Part shown: one piece after another, positions 7,425 through 17,350 of the stretch | Numbering within the stretch: the first letter of the stretch is position 1 | How the letters are laid out: each line of letters starts with the position of its first letter | Origin: ZC4RG30 sp035556135 | GTDB taxonomy: Bacteria; Pseudomonadota; Gammaproteobacteria; Steroidobacterales; Steroidobacteraceae | Direction of reading: 5' to 3' | DNA: 64,000 bases | NCBI GenBank assembly: GCA_035556135.1 | Contig: DATMFO010000004.1 | Span: 310,001-374,000 of the forward strand | Position numbers and translations under genes: made by a program | Notes under the pieces: generated by a model | Databases searched by the model: none | Told to the model about the DNA's origin: nothing | What the model saw: the letters and a program-made list of their open reading frames with translations, nothing else

Positions 7425-9856
7425 GCTGGCTTCTCCGCGGGCGATGCAAATTGCCGCTCGGCTTCGGCGACACGCCGGGTAGTGGTCGCGAAGCTGTCGG
7501 GGTTGAGGGAAATCGAATCGATGCCGGCTTCCACGAGGAAGGCGGCGAATTCGGGATGGTTGCTGGGTGCCTGGCCACAGATTCCCACCTTGATGCCGCA
7601 GCGGTGGGCGCGCTGGATGACATCACTGATCATCCGCATCACGGCCTCGTCACGCTCGTCGAACAGGCCCGCCAGCTCGGCGGAGTCGCGGTCCACGCCC
7701 AGCACCAGCTGCGTCAGGTCGTTGCTGCCGATGGAGAAGCCATCGAAGCGCCGCGCGAACTCCTCCGCCAGGATCACGTTCGATGGAATCTCGCACATCA
7801 CGTAAACCTGCAGGCCGTCCTTGCCGCGCACCAGGCCGTTTTCCGCCATGCCTGCCAGCACCAGGTCCGCCTCGCGGGGCGTGCGGCAGAAGGGCACCAT
7901 CACGATCACATTGTCGAGGCCGATCTCCTCGCGCACCATGCGCAGCGCGCGGCACTCCAGCGCGAACCCGTCACGGTAACGCTCGCTGTAGTAGCGCGAG
8001 GCACCGCGGAAGCCCAGCATGGGGTTCTCCTCGGCGGGCTCGAACCCGGCACCGCCGATGAGGTGCGCATATTCGTTGGTCTTGAAGTCGCTGAGCCGCA
8101 CGATCACCGGGTGGGGATACGCGGGAGCTGCGATCCTGGCGATGCCGCGGGCCAGCGTGTCCACGAAGTACTGGCGCTTGTCCGCATAGCCACGCGTGAG
8201 CGTCTCGATCTGGCTGCGCGCCCCGGCATCGGCCAGCCGGTCGAAATTCACCAGCGCCATCGGATGGATGCGGATCAGGTTGTTGATGACGAATTCCATG
8301 CGCGCGAGGCCAATGCCCCTGGCTGGCAGGCGCCACCAGCGGAACGCCGCTGCGGGGCTTGCGATGTTCACCATCATCGCGGTACGCGTCGGCGGAATGC
8401 CGGCGAGATCGATCTCGCGGGTTTCGTAGGCCAGGCGGTCCTCGTAGACCACGCCCTCCTCGCCCTCGGCGCAGCACAGCGTCACCGCCTGGCCATCCTG
8501 CAGCACTTCGGTGGCGTTCTGCGTTCCCACGATGGCTGGCAGTCCCAGCTCGCGGCTGACGATGGCGGCATGGCTGGTGGCCCCGCCGTGGTTGGTGATC
8601 AATCCCACGGCCTTGCGCATCACCGGGCCCCAGTCAGGATCGGTGGTCTCGGTGACGAGGATGGAGCCTTCGCGGAAGCGACCGATGTCGGCCGCATTGC
8701 GGATGACGCAGACCTGCCCTGCGGCAATCGCCTGTCCTATGGCCACGCCACCCAGCAGCCTGCGACCCTTCTCCTTCAGGCGGAAGGTAGTCAGCAGCGG
8801 TGAGTCCATGGCCGACTGCACGGTCTCGGGCCGCGCCTGCAGCATGTAGAGGGCGCCCGTCTCGCCATCACGCGCCCACTCCATGTCCATCGGGCGCCCG
8901 TAATGGCGTTCGATGTCCACGGCCCAGCGGGCCAGCTGCAGGATATCCGCGTCGTCCAGCACGAAGCTCGCACGCTCCCCGGGAGTTGTCTCCACGTTGC
9001 GGGTGCGCGCGCCGCCATCGGGGCCATGGATGAGCTTTCTCTGCTTGCCGCCCAGCGTCTTCTCGGCAATCGGCCGGTAGCGCGGTTCCGCCAGCGGCGC
9101 CTTCAGCACCACGTACTTGTCGGGATCCACCGCGCCCTGCACCACGTTCTCGCCCAGGCCCCAGGCGGCATTGATCACGATGGCGCCGGGAAAGCCGGTT
9201 TCCGTATCGATGGAGAACATCACGCCCGCACCGGCGGTGTCGGCGCGCACCATCTTCTGCACACCCACCGACAGGGCCACCTGGCCGTGGTCGAAATGCT
9301 GGTTGTCCCGGTAGGTGATCGCCCGATCGGTGAACAGCGACGCATAGCAGCGGCGGCAGGCCTGCAGCACCTCCGTCTCGCCCCGCACATTGAGGAAGCT
9401 TTCCTGCTGTCCGGCGAAGCTGGCTTCCGGCAGGTCTTCGGCCGTGGCGCTGCTGCGCACGGCCACCGCCACCCCGTCGGAGCCGCAGCGCCGCGACAGC
9501 TCGCGATAGGCATCGAGGATGGCGGCGGCAATGTCGGCGGGAAACTCGCCGTCGAGGAACAGCTGCCGGATGGCAGCACCGGCCGCGGCCAGCGTGGTGC
9601 GTCCATCGCGCAGGGCAGCCAGGTACCCGCGCATGGGCGCTGCAATGCCGTTCGCGTCGACATAGCGCCGGAACGCGGATGCAGTGGTGGCGAAACCGTC
9701 CGGGACCCGCACGCCCTGCGCCTTCAGGGTGCGGATCATCTCGCCCAGCGAGGCATTCTTGCCGCCCACGCGTGCGATGTCGGTCACCCCCACTTCTTCC
9801 AGCCAGAGGATGTGGTTCCTGGATTCGCGTGCACCCGGCGCAGCAGCAGCGTTCAT
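7421..9856 (-). CDS. ppsA: phosphoenolpyruvate synthase
   Basis: 811 residues, the normal length for PEP synthase, which makes PEP from pyruvate and ATP with release of AMP and phosphate. The N-terminal ATP-grasp domain starts at VGGKNASLGEMI and contains VPDGFATTASAFRRYV and AVRSSATAEDLPEASFAGQQ (split motif ending SFAGQQ). The swivelling phosphohistidine domain has GGATSHAAIV with the catalytic His at about 429. The C-terminal PEP-binding barrel ends with the typical IGICGQAPS-like segment containing the conserved Cys and SLNPDS. I start at the ATG before AAAAPGARES; the longer open frame lacks homology. No clear promoter is visible in front. Confidence 0.93.
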   Translation of the reverse strand: MNAAAAPGARESRNHILWLEEVGVTDIARVGGKNASLGEMIRTLKAQGVRVPDGFATTASAFRRYVDANGIAAPMRGYLAALRDGRTTLAAAGAAIRQLFLDGEFPADIAAAILDAYRELSRRCGSDGVAVAVRSSATAEDLPEASFAGQQESFLNVRGETEVLQACRRCYASLFTDRAITYRDNQHFDHGQVALSVGVQKMVRADTAGAGVMFSIDTETGFPGAIVINAAWGLGENVVQGAVDPDKYVVLKAPLAEPRYRPIAEKTLGGKQRKLIHGPDGGARTRNVETTPGERASFVLDDADILQLARWAVDIERHYGRPMDMEWARDGETGALYMLQARPETVQSAMDSPLLTTFRLKEKGRRLLGGVAIGQAIAAGQVCVIRNAADIGRFREGSILVTETTDPDWGPVMRKAVGLITNHGGATSHAAIVSRELGLPAIVGTQNATEVLQDGQAVTLCCAEGEEGVVYEDRLAYETREIDLAGIPPTRTAMMVNIASPAAAFRWWRLPARGIGLARMEFVINNLIRIHPMALVNFDRLADAGARSQIETLTRGYADKRQYFVDTLARGIARIAAPAYPHPVIVRLSDFKTNEYAHLIGGAGFEPAEENPMLGFRGASRYYSERYRDGFALECRALRMVREEIGLDNVIVMVPFCRTPREADLVLAGMAENGLVRGKDGLQVYVMCEIPSNVILAEEFARRFDGFSIGSNDLTQLVLGVDRDSAELAGLFDERDEAVMRMISDVIQRAHRCGIKVGICGQAPSNHPEFAAFLVEAGIDSISLNPDSFATTTRRVAEAERQFASPAEKPA

Positions 9857-9891
9857 GCCGGCAGCGTGCGCGTGGTGCCGGGGCCGGTCCA

Positions 9892-9909
9892 TACGTAAAT
9901 ACCCGCATT
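9892..9909 (+). promoter_or_regulatory. FixJ-like operator, site 5, with -10 box
   Basis: TACGTA, eight bases (AATACCCG), then CATT, in the divergent gap between ppsA and groEL and pointing at groEL. The -10 CAGCAT (9931-9936) begins 39 bp after the first base, and the groEL start follows 31 bp later. In the other direction there is no room for a promoter before ppsA. Confidence 0.5.
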
Positions 9910-9967
9910 GCTGGTGCGCAGCCCGCCTCACAGCATTTCCTCACTTCGACCCCACAGGTGCATGGCC

Positions 9968-11590
<1,623 letters not shown>

Positions 11591-11671
11591 GCGGCTGGTG
11601 CTGCGTTGCTGGAACGCGAGACCCTCACGGGGGAGGAGTTGCGCGCGCTGCTGGATCACGCAGGTAAATGA
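11591..11671 (+). pseudogene. relic of an FtsH-like protease C-terminus
   Basis: Directly after the groEL stop, in the same frame, the sequence reads AAGAALLERETLTGEELR followed by ALLDHAGK and a stop at 11669-11671. The ALLE(R/K)ETLTGEEL(R)ALL pattern is that of the C-terminal helix of FtsH AAA proteases. No start codon, ATPase or protease domain precedes it. The last part lies under the convergent transporter gene. I read it as the remaining tail of a deleted ftsH paralogue; chance resemblance over 20 residues cannot be fully excluded. Confidence 0.5.
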
Positions 11672-12464
11672 CCCAGTACACCGCGCCCACGAGCAGGCTG
11701 CCGCCCGCCAGGTTGCCGAGCACCACGGGCAGCAGGTTTCCCAGGAAGCCGGCGACCGTGATCGCGGGCCATCCCTCCACTGCTCCGGTCCACTGCAGCA
11801 GCATCGCCACCGGAATGAAATACATGTTGGCCACGCTGTGCTCGAAGCCCGCGGCCACGAAGGCGGATATGGGAAACACAATTGCCAGCACCTTGTCGGT
11901 GACGCTGCGGCCGGCAATGCTCATCCATACCGCCATGCACACCAGCACATTGCAGAGCACGCCGCGGAAGAACGCCGTCCAGAAGGGCAGCGCGACCTTC
12001 GCCGTGGCGATGCGCAGGTAGGTTTCGCCCACCGCGCCGTCGTTCAGGTCGCCGTGCCCGGCCAGCACCACCAGCAAGGCCAGTCCCGCGGCGCCGGCCA
12101 GGTTGCCCAGTGCCACCACCACCCAGTTGCGCAGCAGCTCCCCGGTGCTGATGCGACGGCCCGCCCAGGCCATGGCGAGCAGGTTGTTGCCGGTGAAGAG
12201 TTCCGCGCCTGCGACCACGACCAGGATGAGGCCCAGCGAGAAGACCAGGCCGCCCAGCACCTGCGCCGTCGCGAACCCCAGCGTGGCGTCGGCGCGCACC
12301 AGGGTGAAGAACAGTGCGCCAAGGCCGATGAAGGCACCGGCCAGCATGGCCAGCAGCAGCATGGTCAGCAGCGGCAGCCGCGCCTTGCCGACGCCGATGG
12401 TCTCCACCTTGCGGGCAATTTCACGGGGCGAGAAAGCATCGAAGCCGAAGAGATCTGCGGACAC
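11625..12464 (-). CDS. formate/nitrite transporter family channel
   Basis: 279 residues with the six-helix pattern of the FNT family. The entry motif is PREIARKVETIGVGKARLPLL, followed by LLAMLAGAFIGLGALFFT, the ELFTGNNLLAMAWAGR loop, NWVVVALGNLAGA, and FFRGVLCNVLVCMAVWMS before the FEHSVANMYFIPVAM helix. The latter half carries the conserved histidine of the gating region (FEHSVANM). These channels move formate, nitrite or other small anions, fitting fermentative or low-oxygen life. A GTG start is preferred because GGAGGAG lies just before it. The divergent FixJ-like site 6 is 64 bp upstream but points the other way. Confidence 0.88.
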   Translation of the reverse strand: MSADLFGFDAFSPREIARKVETIGVGKARLPLLTMLLLAMLAGAFIGLGALFFTLVRADATLGFATAQVLGGLVFSLGLILVVVAGAELFTGNNLLAMAWAGRRISTGELLRNWVVVALGNLAGAAGLALLVVLAGHGDLNDGAVGETYLRIATAKVALPFWTAFFRGVLCNVLVCMAVWMSIAGRSVTDKVLAIVFPISAFVAAGFEHSVANMYFIPVAMLLQWTGAVEGWPAITVAGFLGNLLPVVLGNLAGGSLLVGAVYWVIYLRDPAARATPPP

Positions 12465-12527
12465 TGGCAACTCCTCCGGCACCTTCCCGGCCCGGCAGAT
12501 GATCGTGGACCGGCCTGCCGGGGTCGA

Positions 12528-12545
12528 TAGGTATTTGTGCCGATC
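12528..12545 (+). promoter_or_regulatory. FixJ-like operator, site 6, with -10 box
   Basis: TAGGTA, eight bases (TTTGTGCC), then GATC, pointing at the L,D-transpeptidase. The -10 CAGAAT (12567-12572) starts 39 bp after the first base and ends 6 bp before a GTG, so the transcript may be leaderless. Confidence 0.5.
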
Positions 12546-12578
12546 CCCCGGCGAAGGGGCCGGCTGCAGAATTGCAAT

Positions 12579-13826
12579 GTGCCGCGCCCGCAACCGACCG
12601 CCCTGCTGAAATCCTCCATCGCACTGTGGCTGCTGCTGCTCACGTGCACCGCCAGTGCGCTGGCGGGAGCACCCGGCATCTCGCCGCAGTCGATGCCCCA
12701 CTACCTGCTGCTCGAACAGGCGCTGCCGCGCTATCGCGCCCTCGCGGCGCAGCCGGCGCTCACGCAGCTGCCGCGCCTGCCGCAGCGCTCACTGAAGTCC
12801 GGCGACAGCTGGGAGGGTGTCCCCGCCCTGCGGGCCCTGCTCATGTCGCTGGGAGATCTGCCCGCCCACACGGCAACCCCAGCCGTAGCCGCACCCGGTG
12901 GCGCCGCTCCCACCGCAGCATCTGCTCCCGCATCCGCCACACCGCTGTCGGCCACCACCGTGCTCGACCCGGCGCTGGTGGCAGCCCTGCACCACTTCCA
13001 GGAACGCCACGGGCTCGAAAGTGATGGCGTACTCGGGCCGGCCACCTGGCGCGCCCTCACCACGCCCCTGGCGCAGCGCGTGCACCAGATCGAGCGCACC
13101 CTCGCCCGCTGGCGCGAACTGCCGCCCAATCCGCATTCACGCGCCATCTTCATCAACATCCCGCGCTTCAGGCTGTACGCCATCTCCGGCATGGGCAGCA
13201 GCGAGTCCGACATGCTGCGCATCGACGTGGTGGTCGGCCAGACCATGCGCGCCCTGCGCACGCCCACGTTCACTGCCGACATGACGCACCTGATCTTCCG
13301 GCCCTACTGGGAAGTGCCACACAGCATCGCCCGCAACGAGATCGTCCCGGCCGCGCGTGCCAATGCCGGCTACCTTGCGCGCAATCATTTCGAGCTGGTG
13401 GATGCGGCGGGACGCGTCGTCGCCGGCACGCCGGCCTCATTGCAGCAGCTGGCCTTCGGCACGCTGCGCGTGCGCCAGCAGCCCGGCCCCGACAATGCGC
13501 TGGGCGGAGTGAAGTTCATGATGCCGAACGCGCACAATGTCTACCTGCACGACACTCCGGCGCGCGCGCTGTTCTCGCGCACCCGCCGCGCCTTCAGCCA
13601 TGGCTGCATCCGTGTGGCGGATCCAGTGGCACTGGCCCGGTTTGCCCTGCAGGATGATCCGGCCTGGACGACGGAGCGCATCGCCGCAGCAATGCAGGCC
13701 GACGCTCCGCAGCAGGTGGACCTGAAGGAGCCCATCCGGGTCTACATTGTTTATGGAACCGCGATCGCGCGCGAGGATGGCAGCGTGCTGTTCCTGGACG
13801 ACCTCTACGGCCTGGAGCGCAACTAG
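12579..13826 (+). CDS. YcbB-like L,D-transpeptidase
   Basis: About 415 residues. A signal peptide (LLKSSIALWLLLLTCTASALAG) directs it to the periplasm. Then follow an N-terminal scaffold domain, a PG_binding_1 domain (LVAALHHFQERHGLESDGVLGPATWRAL) and the YkuD catalytic domain. The nucleophile lies in SHGCIRV, with Cys at about residue 343. It would make 3-3 cross-links in peptidoglycan. An inserted substrate-capping loop between YWEVPHSIARNEI and YLHDTPARALF agrees with the YcbB subfamily. The start is uncertain: GTG 12579 gives the best signal peptide and sits 6 bp after a -10 box; GTG 12537 would add an odd N-terminus. It converges, with 4 bp overlap, on a YcbK-like gene. Confidence 0.9.
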   Translation: MPRPQPTALLKSSIALWLLLLTCTASALAGAPGISPQSMPHYLLLEQALPRYRALAAQPALTQLPRLPQRSLKSGDSWEGVPALRALLMSLGDLPAHTATPAVAAPGGAAPTAASAPASATPLSATTVLDPALVAALHHFQERHGLESDGVLGPATWRALTTPLAQRVHQIERTLARWRELPPNPHSRAIFINIPRFRLYAISGMGSSESDMLRIDVVVGQTMRALRTPTFTADMTHLIFRPYWEVPHSIARNEIVPAARANAGYLARNHFELVDAAGRVVAGTPASLQQLAFGTLRVRQQPGPDNALGGVKFMMPNAHNVYLHDTPARALFSRTRRAFSHGCIRVADPVALARFALQDDPAWTTERIAAAMQADAPQQVDLKEPIRVYIVYGTAIAREDGSVLFLDDLYGLERN

Positions 13827-14413
13827 CCGGACCAGGTGCGCACCCGGCCCGTATCCAGGTGCACGAAATCGGACTTCTTGTAGTAGCCGACGCCGCCACC
13901 CTTGAGCGCCAGCGCCATGTCGCGCACGCGCGCGGTGGGCAAACCCTTCAGCCGCACATCGATGGCGCGGCCATCCATGTGCAGGCTGCGCGTGGCCACG
14001 CCGCTGCTGGCCTGGCGCAGCTTCTCGTTGGTGGCCGGAGAGCGGTAGCCGGAGATGATCTCGTAATGCGGCGCGCAGCCGGCGCAGCTGGCCAGCGCAT
14101 GCAGCTGGTCGAACAGCCGCGGGTCCATGGCGGCCACATCGCCGGTGCGGTGGTCACGCAGCACGCGGTTCAGGCGGTTCAGCGCCTCGGGAATGTAGCG
14201 CCCGTCTTCGAAGTAACGCACTTCCAGCTGCTCGCCCGTGTGCGTGCTGACTATCGACAGGGAGCGTGGCGCGAGCAGTTCCGGCGGCGCATCGGCTGCA
14301 TGGGCGGTCCGGCCACGCATTCCCAGTGCCAGTACTGCAGGACCTGCGGCCAGCCACTGCAACAGGCGACGGCGGCCGGGATCGATGGAGCGGATCGAAG
14401 AAGGATGGCGCAT
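13823..14413 (-). CDS. YcbK-like DUF882/M15 peptidase, Tat-type signal
   Basis: 196 residues. The N-terminus (DPGRRRLLQWLAAGPAVLALG) has a twin-arginine-like signal. The DUF882 domain shows YEIISGYRSPATNEKLR, then SLHMDGRAIDVRL and DFVHLDTGRVRTW, which supply the His, Asp and His zinc ligands of the M15-type fold. Such proteins are murein endopeptidases or binding proteins. In E. coli, ycbK lies beside the L,D-transpeptidase gene ycbB; here the same pair is kept but arranged tail to tail. A longer start at 14473 exists, but the signal peptide begins properly at 14413. Confidence 0.87.
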   Translation of the reverse strand: MRHPSSIRSIDPGRRRLLQWLAAGPAVLALGMRGRTAHAADAPPELLAPRSLSIVSTHTGEQLEVRYFEDGRYIPEALNRLNRVLRDHRTGDVAAMDPRLFDQLHALASCAGCAPHYEIISGYRSPATNEKLRQASSGVATRSLHMDGRAIDVRLKGLPTARVRDMALALKGGGVGYYKKSDFVHLDTGRVRTWSG

Positions 14414-14607
14414 CGTTCCAGTTTCTCCGGCGGGCAGGGCACAGGCAAGTGCACAGCTCGCGTTATGGGGCATTCCGGCGCCTTCGCAAGCGCCGCTTAA
14501 GTGCTCTTAATGCGCGGGACGCTGTCCGCCCCGTCCCGGGCCCGCCCACCCGGCACTCGCAGGTGCAGCAATCCTGCGGATGTCTCTAGGGGACTCTACC
14601 TGGTGCT

Positions 14608-14799
14608 TTGGTTGCCGCACGCTCCCCCGTGCTCCGCTTCCACTACTGCGGCTTCTACACGCTGCTTGGCCTGGTGGTCATCCACATCACCGCTGTGGTC
14701 GTCACGGAGGTGCGTGGTGGCAGCAACCTGATCTCCGCCATGTTCACCGGCACGAAGATCATGAAGGATGTGCCCGCGGACCAGCAGCGCAACGACTGA
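14608..14799 (+). pseudogene. cytochrome b561 C-terminal fragment
   Basis: The only coding-like sequence here is a fragment ending SNLISAMFTGTKIMKDVPADQQ. It starts around LRFHYCGFYTLLGLVVIHITAVV, the last transmembrane helix of b561/hydrogenase-type cytochromes, with the heme-ligand histidine in VVIHI. The first three helices are missing, and a stop codon (14587-14589) closes the frame upstream. A TTG could start the fragment, but a one-helix cytochrome would not hold heme. I treat it as the tail of a deleted respiratory or hydrogenase-linked gene. The ~190 bp before it (14414-14607) show nothing else I can name. Confidence 0.6.
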
Positions 14800-14809
14800 A
14801 GGCGCCGGC

Positions 14810-15109
14810 TCAGCTTCTTCCGCGCTGCTGGAGCACATCGATGCGCTCCAGCAACTCGACCACCAGCACGGCACCCGCGGCATTCACGCCCAGGTCGCGC
14901 TGCAGGCGCAGCGCCGCCCTCGCCCTGCGCAATGCATTGCCACCGAAGCGCCCGCCTTCCGTCGCGGGGGAATCGAGCAGGCCTTGCTCGATCAACTCAA
15001 GCAGGCTTTCCCGTCGCGCCGCGCACGCCAGGCTCAGCTCCTCCAGGGTGAGGTGCAGCTCTTCCTCGACCAGCTCACCTGCCAGGACGCGCAGCTCATC
15101 GCTCGCCAT
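14810..15109 (-). CDS. cbpM: chaperone modulator CbpM-like
   Basis: 99 residues beginning MASDELRVLAGELVEEELHLTLEELSLAC, a short MerR-like helical module typical of CbpM. The coiled C-terminal part (RLQRDLGVNAAGAVLVVELLERIDVL) is the segment that packs on the J-domain in the known family. CbpM binds CbpA and blocks its co-chaperone action. It lies 2 bp behind cbpA on the same strand, the usual cbpA-cbpM arrangement. The ATG is preceded by GGAGAGTGACC. The longer open frame upstream is a shadow of cbpA. Confidence 0.85.
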   Translation of the reverse strand: MASDELRVLAGELVEEELHLTLEELSLACAARRESLLELIEQGLLDSPATEGGRFGGNALRRARAALRLQRDLGVNAAGAVLVVELLERIDVLQQRGRS

Positions 15110-15111
15110 GG

Positions 15112-16077
15112 TCACTCTCCGCTGCGGGCGCGTGGATCGAAAGGCACGGCCGCCTCGAAGGCGCGGTAGGCTGCACGTGCAGCCTCGCTGTCCGCCGCAG
15201 GCAGCACAATCTGCAATGCCACGTACAAGTCGCCCGGCGGCCTGGATGGCAGTCCGCGTCCCCGCAACCGCAGGCGCGCCCCGGTCTTCGAGCCGGCAGG
15301 AATCTTCAGCTCCACCACGCCCGCAGGCGTTGGCACGGCCACTGTCGCACCCAGCGCGGCCTCCCATGGTGCGACAGGCAGCTCCTGGTACAGGTCGCGC
15401 CCTTCGGCACGGTAGAGGCGGTGGGGTGCGAACTGCACCTCCAGGTACAGGTCGCCCGCCCGGGCTGAACCGGGCGGCTTCTCGCCCTGGCCTGCCAGCC
15501 TGATGTGCTGGCCGGCCTGGATGCCCTTCGGGATCCTCACGTTCAGCGTGCGCTCGCGCAGTTGCGGGCGGCCGTCCTCTCCCATCTCCGGCACGCGCAA
15601 GGTCACCGCGCGGGTGGCGCCTTCGAATGAAGCCTCGAGGTCGATGATGACACGCGCATGATGATCTTCGCCGCGGTCGCGCCTTGCGGCGCGGGCGCGC
15701 GCGCCCGAAGCGCCGAAGCCGGCACGGCCGAACAGCGTCTCGAAGAACTCGCTGGTATCACCCTGGAAGGAGAAGCCCTCGCTGCCATCGCCCGCCTTTG
15801 CGCCCCGGAACTCGAAACCGGAACCCCAGTCCGGCGGCGGGCGGAATTCCTCGCCGGGCCTGGGACCCGAGCCCAGCTGGTCGTAGGCCACGCGCTTCTC
15901 CGGGTCGCGCAGCACCTCATAGGCCTCGCCCACTTCCTTGAAGCGCCGCTCCGCGTCTGCCTCCTTGCTGACGTCGGGATGGTACTTGCGCGCGAGCTTG
16001 CGGTACGCCTGCTTGATCTGCTCCGCAGTGGCGTCACGCGGCACGCCCATGATGGCGTAGTAGTCCTTGAACTCCAT
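15112..16077 (-). CDS. cbpA: curved-DNA-binding J-domain protein CbpA
   Basis: 321 residues. The J-domain covers 1-70 with YRKLARKYHPDVS (HPD at 33-35). A Gly/Phe-rich linker with SFQGDTSEFFETLFGRAGFG follows. Two substrate-binding beta-domains come next, marked by RTLNVRIPKGIQAGQHIRLAGQG and VELKIPAGSKTGARLRLRGRGLPS. There is no zinc-finger region, so it is the CbpA/DjlA-like class and not DnaJ. It acts with DnaK and binds curved DNA. A TAGAAT -10 lies at 16113-16108. It is grouped with its inhibitor cbpM and with other chaperones of the island, but has no FixJ-like site of its own. Confidence 0.92.
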   Translation of the reverse strand: MEFKDYYAIMGVPRDATAEQIKQAYRKLARKYHPDVSKEADAERRFKEVGEAYEVLRDPEKRVAYDQLGSGPRPGEEFRPPPDWGSGFEFRGAKAGDGSEGFSFQGDTSEFFETLFGRAGFGASGARARAARRDRGEDHHARVIIDLEASFEGATRAVTLRVPEMGEDGRPQLRERTLNVRIPKGIQAGQHIRLAGQGEKPPGSARAGDLYLEVQFAPHRLYRAEGRDLYQELPVAPWEAALGATVAVPTPAGVVELKIPAGSKTGARLRLRGRGLPSRPPGDLYVALQIVLPAADSEAARAAYRAFEAAVPFDPRARSGE

Positions 16078-16107
16078 GGTGCCGGCCCAGCAAACCGTCG
16101 AGCCGCG

Positions 16108-16113
16108 ATTCTA
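16108..16113 (-). promoter_or_regulatory. -10 box of cbpA-cbpM
   Basis: TAGAAT on the minus strand, 30 bp before the cbpA ATG. The same -10 sequence precedes aroE, mdh and mog, so it looks like the housekeeping promoter form of this genome. Confidence 0.45.
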
Positions 16114-16121
16114 GCGCGCAG

Positions 16122-16709
16122 TCACCTGGCCAGTCTGCCCAGCGCCTGCATCTTCGCCAGCCACTGCTCCCGCTTGCGCTGGCTCATTCCCTCCACCATC
16201 CCCACGATGCTGGCGCGCACGGGGCTGATGCCGCAGAAGGCCAGGATGTTGCGCTCCAGGCTCTTGAGGCTGTGCGCACGGTAGTACCAGCGGTAGAAGA
16301 ACGCCGGCATGCCCATGGTGACGACGATGCGGGCCGACTTGCCCTGCAGCAGCTTGCGCGGCAGGCCCTTGCCCTTCGCGGCGGCAAACGCGAACCCCGG
16401 CCGCAGCAACTGCTCGAGGAACGACTTGAGCAGCCCCGGCATCGAGCCCAGCCACAGTGGATAGAGCAGGACCACATGATCCGCCCAGCGCAGTGTTTCC
16501 TGCGCCTCGCTGATGGACAGCGGCGGGGTGCCGGTGGCGAAATCCGCATTGCTGCGCACGCTGGCAAAGCGCAGCTTGCCCACCAGGATGCGCCTCACAT
16601 CGTGCCCGGCTTCCGCCGCCCCTTTCGCGTAGGCATCTGCCAGCGCGTGGACGTAGCGGCCTGCGGCCACATCCGGATGCCCGTCGATGATCAGGATGCG
16701 GCTGCTCAC
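16122..16709 (-). CDS. flavodoxin-fold NAD(P)H quinone reductase (NQO/MdaB-like)
   Basis: 195 residues. It starts RILIIDGHPDVAAGRYVHALADAYAKGA, the FMN/FAD phosphate loop of the flavodoxin_2 family. The ADHVVLLYPLWLGSMPGLLKSFLEQLLRPGFAF signature of NAD(P)H dehydrogenases (quinone) follows. The expected ARIVVTMGMPAFFYRWYY region is present. Such enzymes carry out two-electron reduction of quinones and protect from redox stress. The GTG start overlaps the upstream stop (GTGA), so it is translated together with the host-attachment-family gene. Confidence 0.87.
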   Translation of the reverse strand: MSSRILIIDGHPDVAAGRYVHALADAYAKGAAEAGHDVRRILVGKLRFASVRSNADFATGTPPLSISEAQETLRWADHVVLLYPLWLGSMPGLLKSFLEQLLRPGFAFAAAKGKGLPRKLLQGKSARIVVTMGMPAFFYRWYYRAHSLKSLERNILAFCGISPVRASIVGMVEGMSQRKREQWLAKMQALGRLAR

Positions 16710-17293
16710 GCCGCCCGCGCCCGCGCGAAGGCGGTCTTGCGGATCGCCGCATCGTTCGCATGCACCAGGTCGCTGTCGATCTCGCGCGTGACCAGCTTGC
16801 GGGTCGCCGGGGGAATCTGCTGTCGCAGCACGCCGAGGAAACGCGGCCCGGCAATCAGGATGAGCTCTTCGATGCCCAGCCGGCGGCGCTCCGCATCCAG
16901 CTTGCGCGCCACGGTGCGCGCGAAGCGCTCGACTTCGGCATCGTGCGGATCGTACTCGCTGTTCGCGCCATGGCGCGCGTGGCTGCGGGGTCCGGCGCCG
17001 GTGCGGGTCGTGCTGTCGAACACCCTGCCGGTGCGGTCCGTGACCAGGGCACGTCCGGGCAGGTGCGCCGCCGCGTTCTGCAGGTGCGCGATCTCCACCA
17101 GATCGATGCTGCCGCGACCGCTGGTGCCCAGCCGGCGCGTCGCCTGCAGGATGCGTGCATCGCCCCCGTCGGCCACGAGCACCCCGGTGTTGGGCCAGCG
17201 TGGCAGGGCAATGGCGGCGCTGGCGCCTGCCTTCGCTGCCCGCGCCGGCTTGCGGACTCCGGCCTTCGACTTCCGTCCATTCGAACTGCGCAC
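16706..17293 (-). CDS. host-attachment-family protein (PF10116-like)
   Basis: 195 residues. After a basic N-terminal tail, the fold begins TGVLVADGGDARILQA and later shows RTVARKLDAERRRLGIEELILIAGPRFLGVLR and TRKLVTREIDSDLVHAND, the pattern of the family named for Agrobacterium attachment proteins. The family resembles the eRF1 domain-1 fold and has no proven biochemical role. It is frequent in stress loci. A GTG start is chosen because GGAGAG lies 4 bp before it. The promoter region holds a perfect inverted repeat, CGGTCA-GT-TGACCG (17306-17319), and a FixJ-like site in opposite orientation (17351-17368). Confidence 0.75.
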   Translation of the reverse strand: MRSSNGRKSKAGVRKPARAAKAGASAAIALPRWPNTGVLVADGGDARILQATRRLGTSGRGSIDLVEIAHLQNAAAHLPGRALVTDRTGRVFDSTTRTGAGPRSHARHGANSEYDPHDAEVERFARTVARKLDAERRRLGIEELILIAGPRFLGVLRQQIPPATRKLVTREIDSDLVHANDAAIRKTAFARARAA

Positions 17294-17350
17294 TTTGCTC
17301 TCCTTCGGTCAGTTGACCGGAAGCGTACGCAAGCTGCGCCACCGTGGCTG

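Noticed and set aside
7451..8803. 450-residue plus-strand frame opposite ppsA
   Set aside because: Composition and position mark it as the complement of ppsA.
9857..9897. FixJ-like site 5 also serving ppsA
   Set aside because: On the minus strand the start codon falls only about 41 bp after the first base of the element, leaving no room for a -10 and transcript start.
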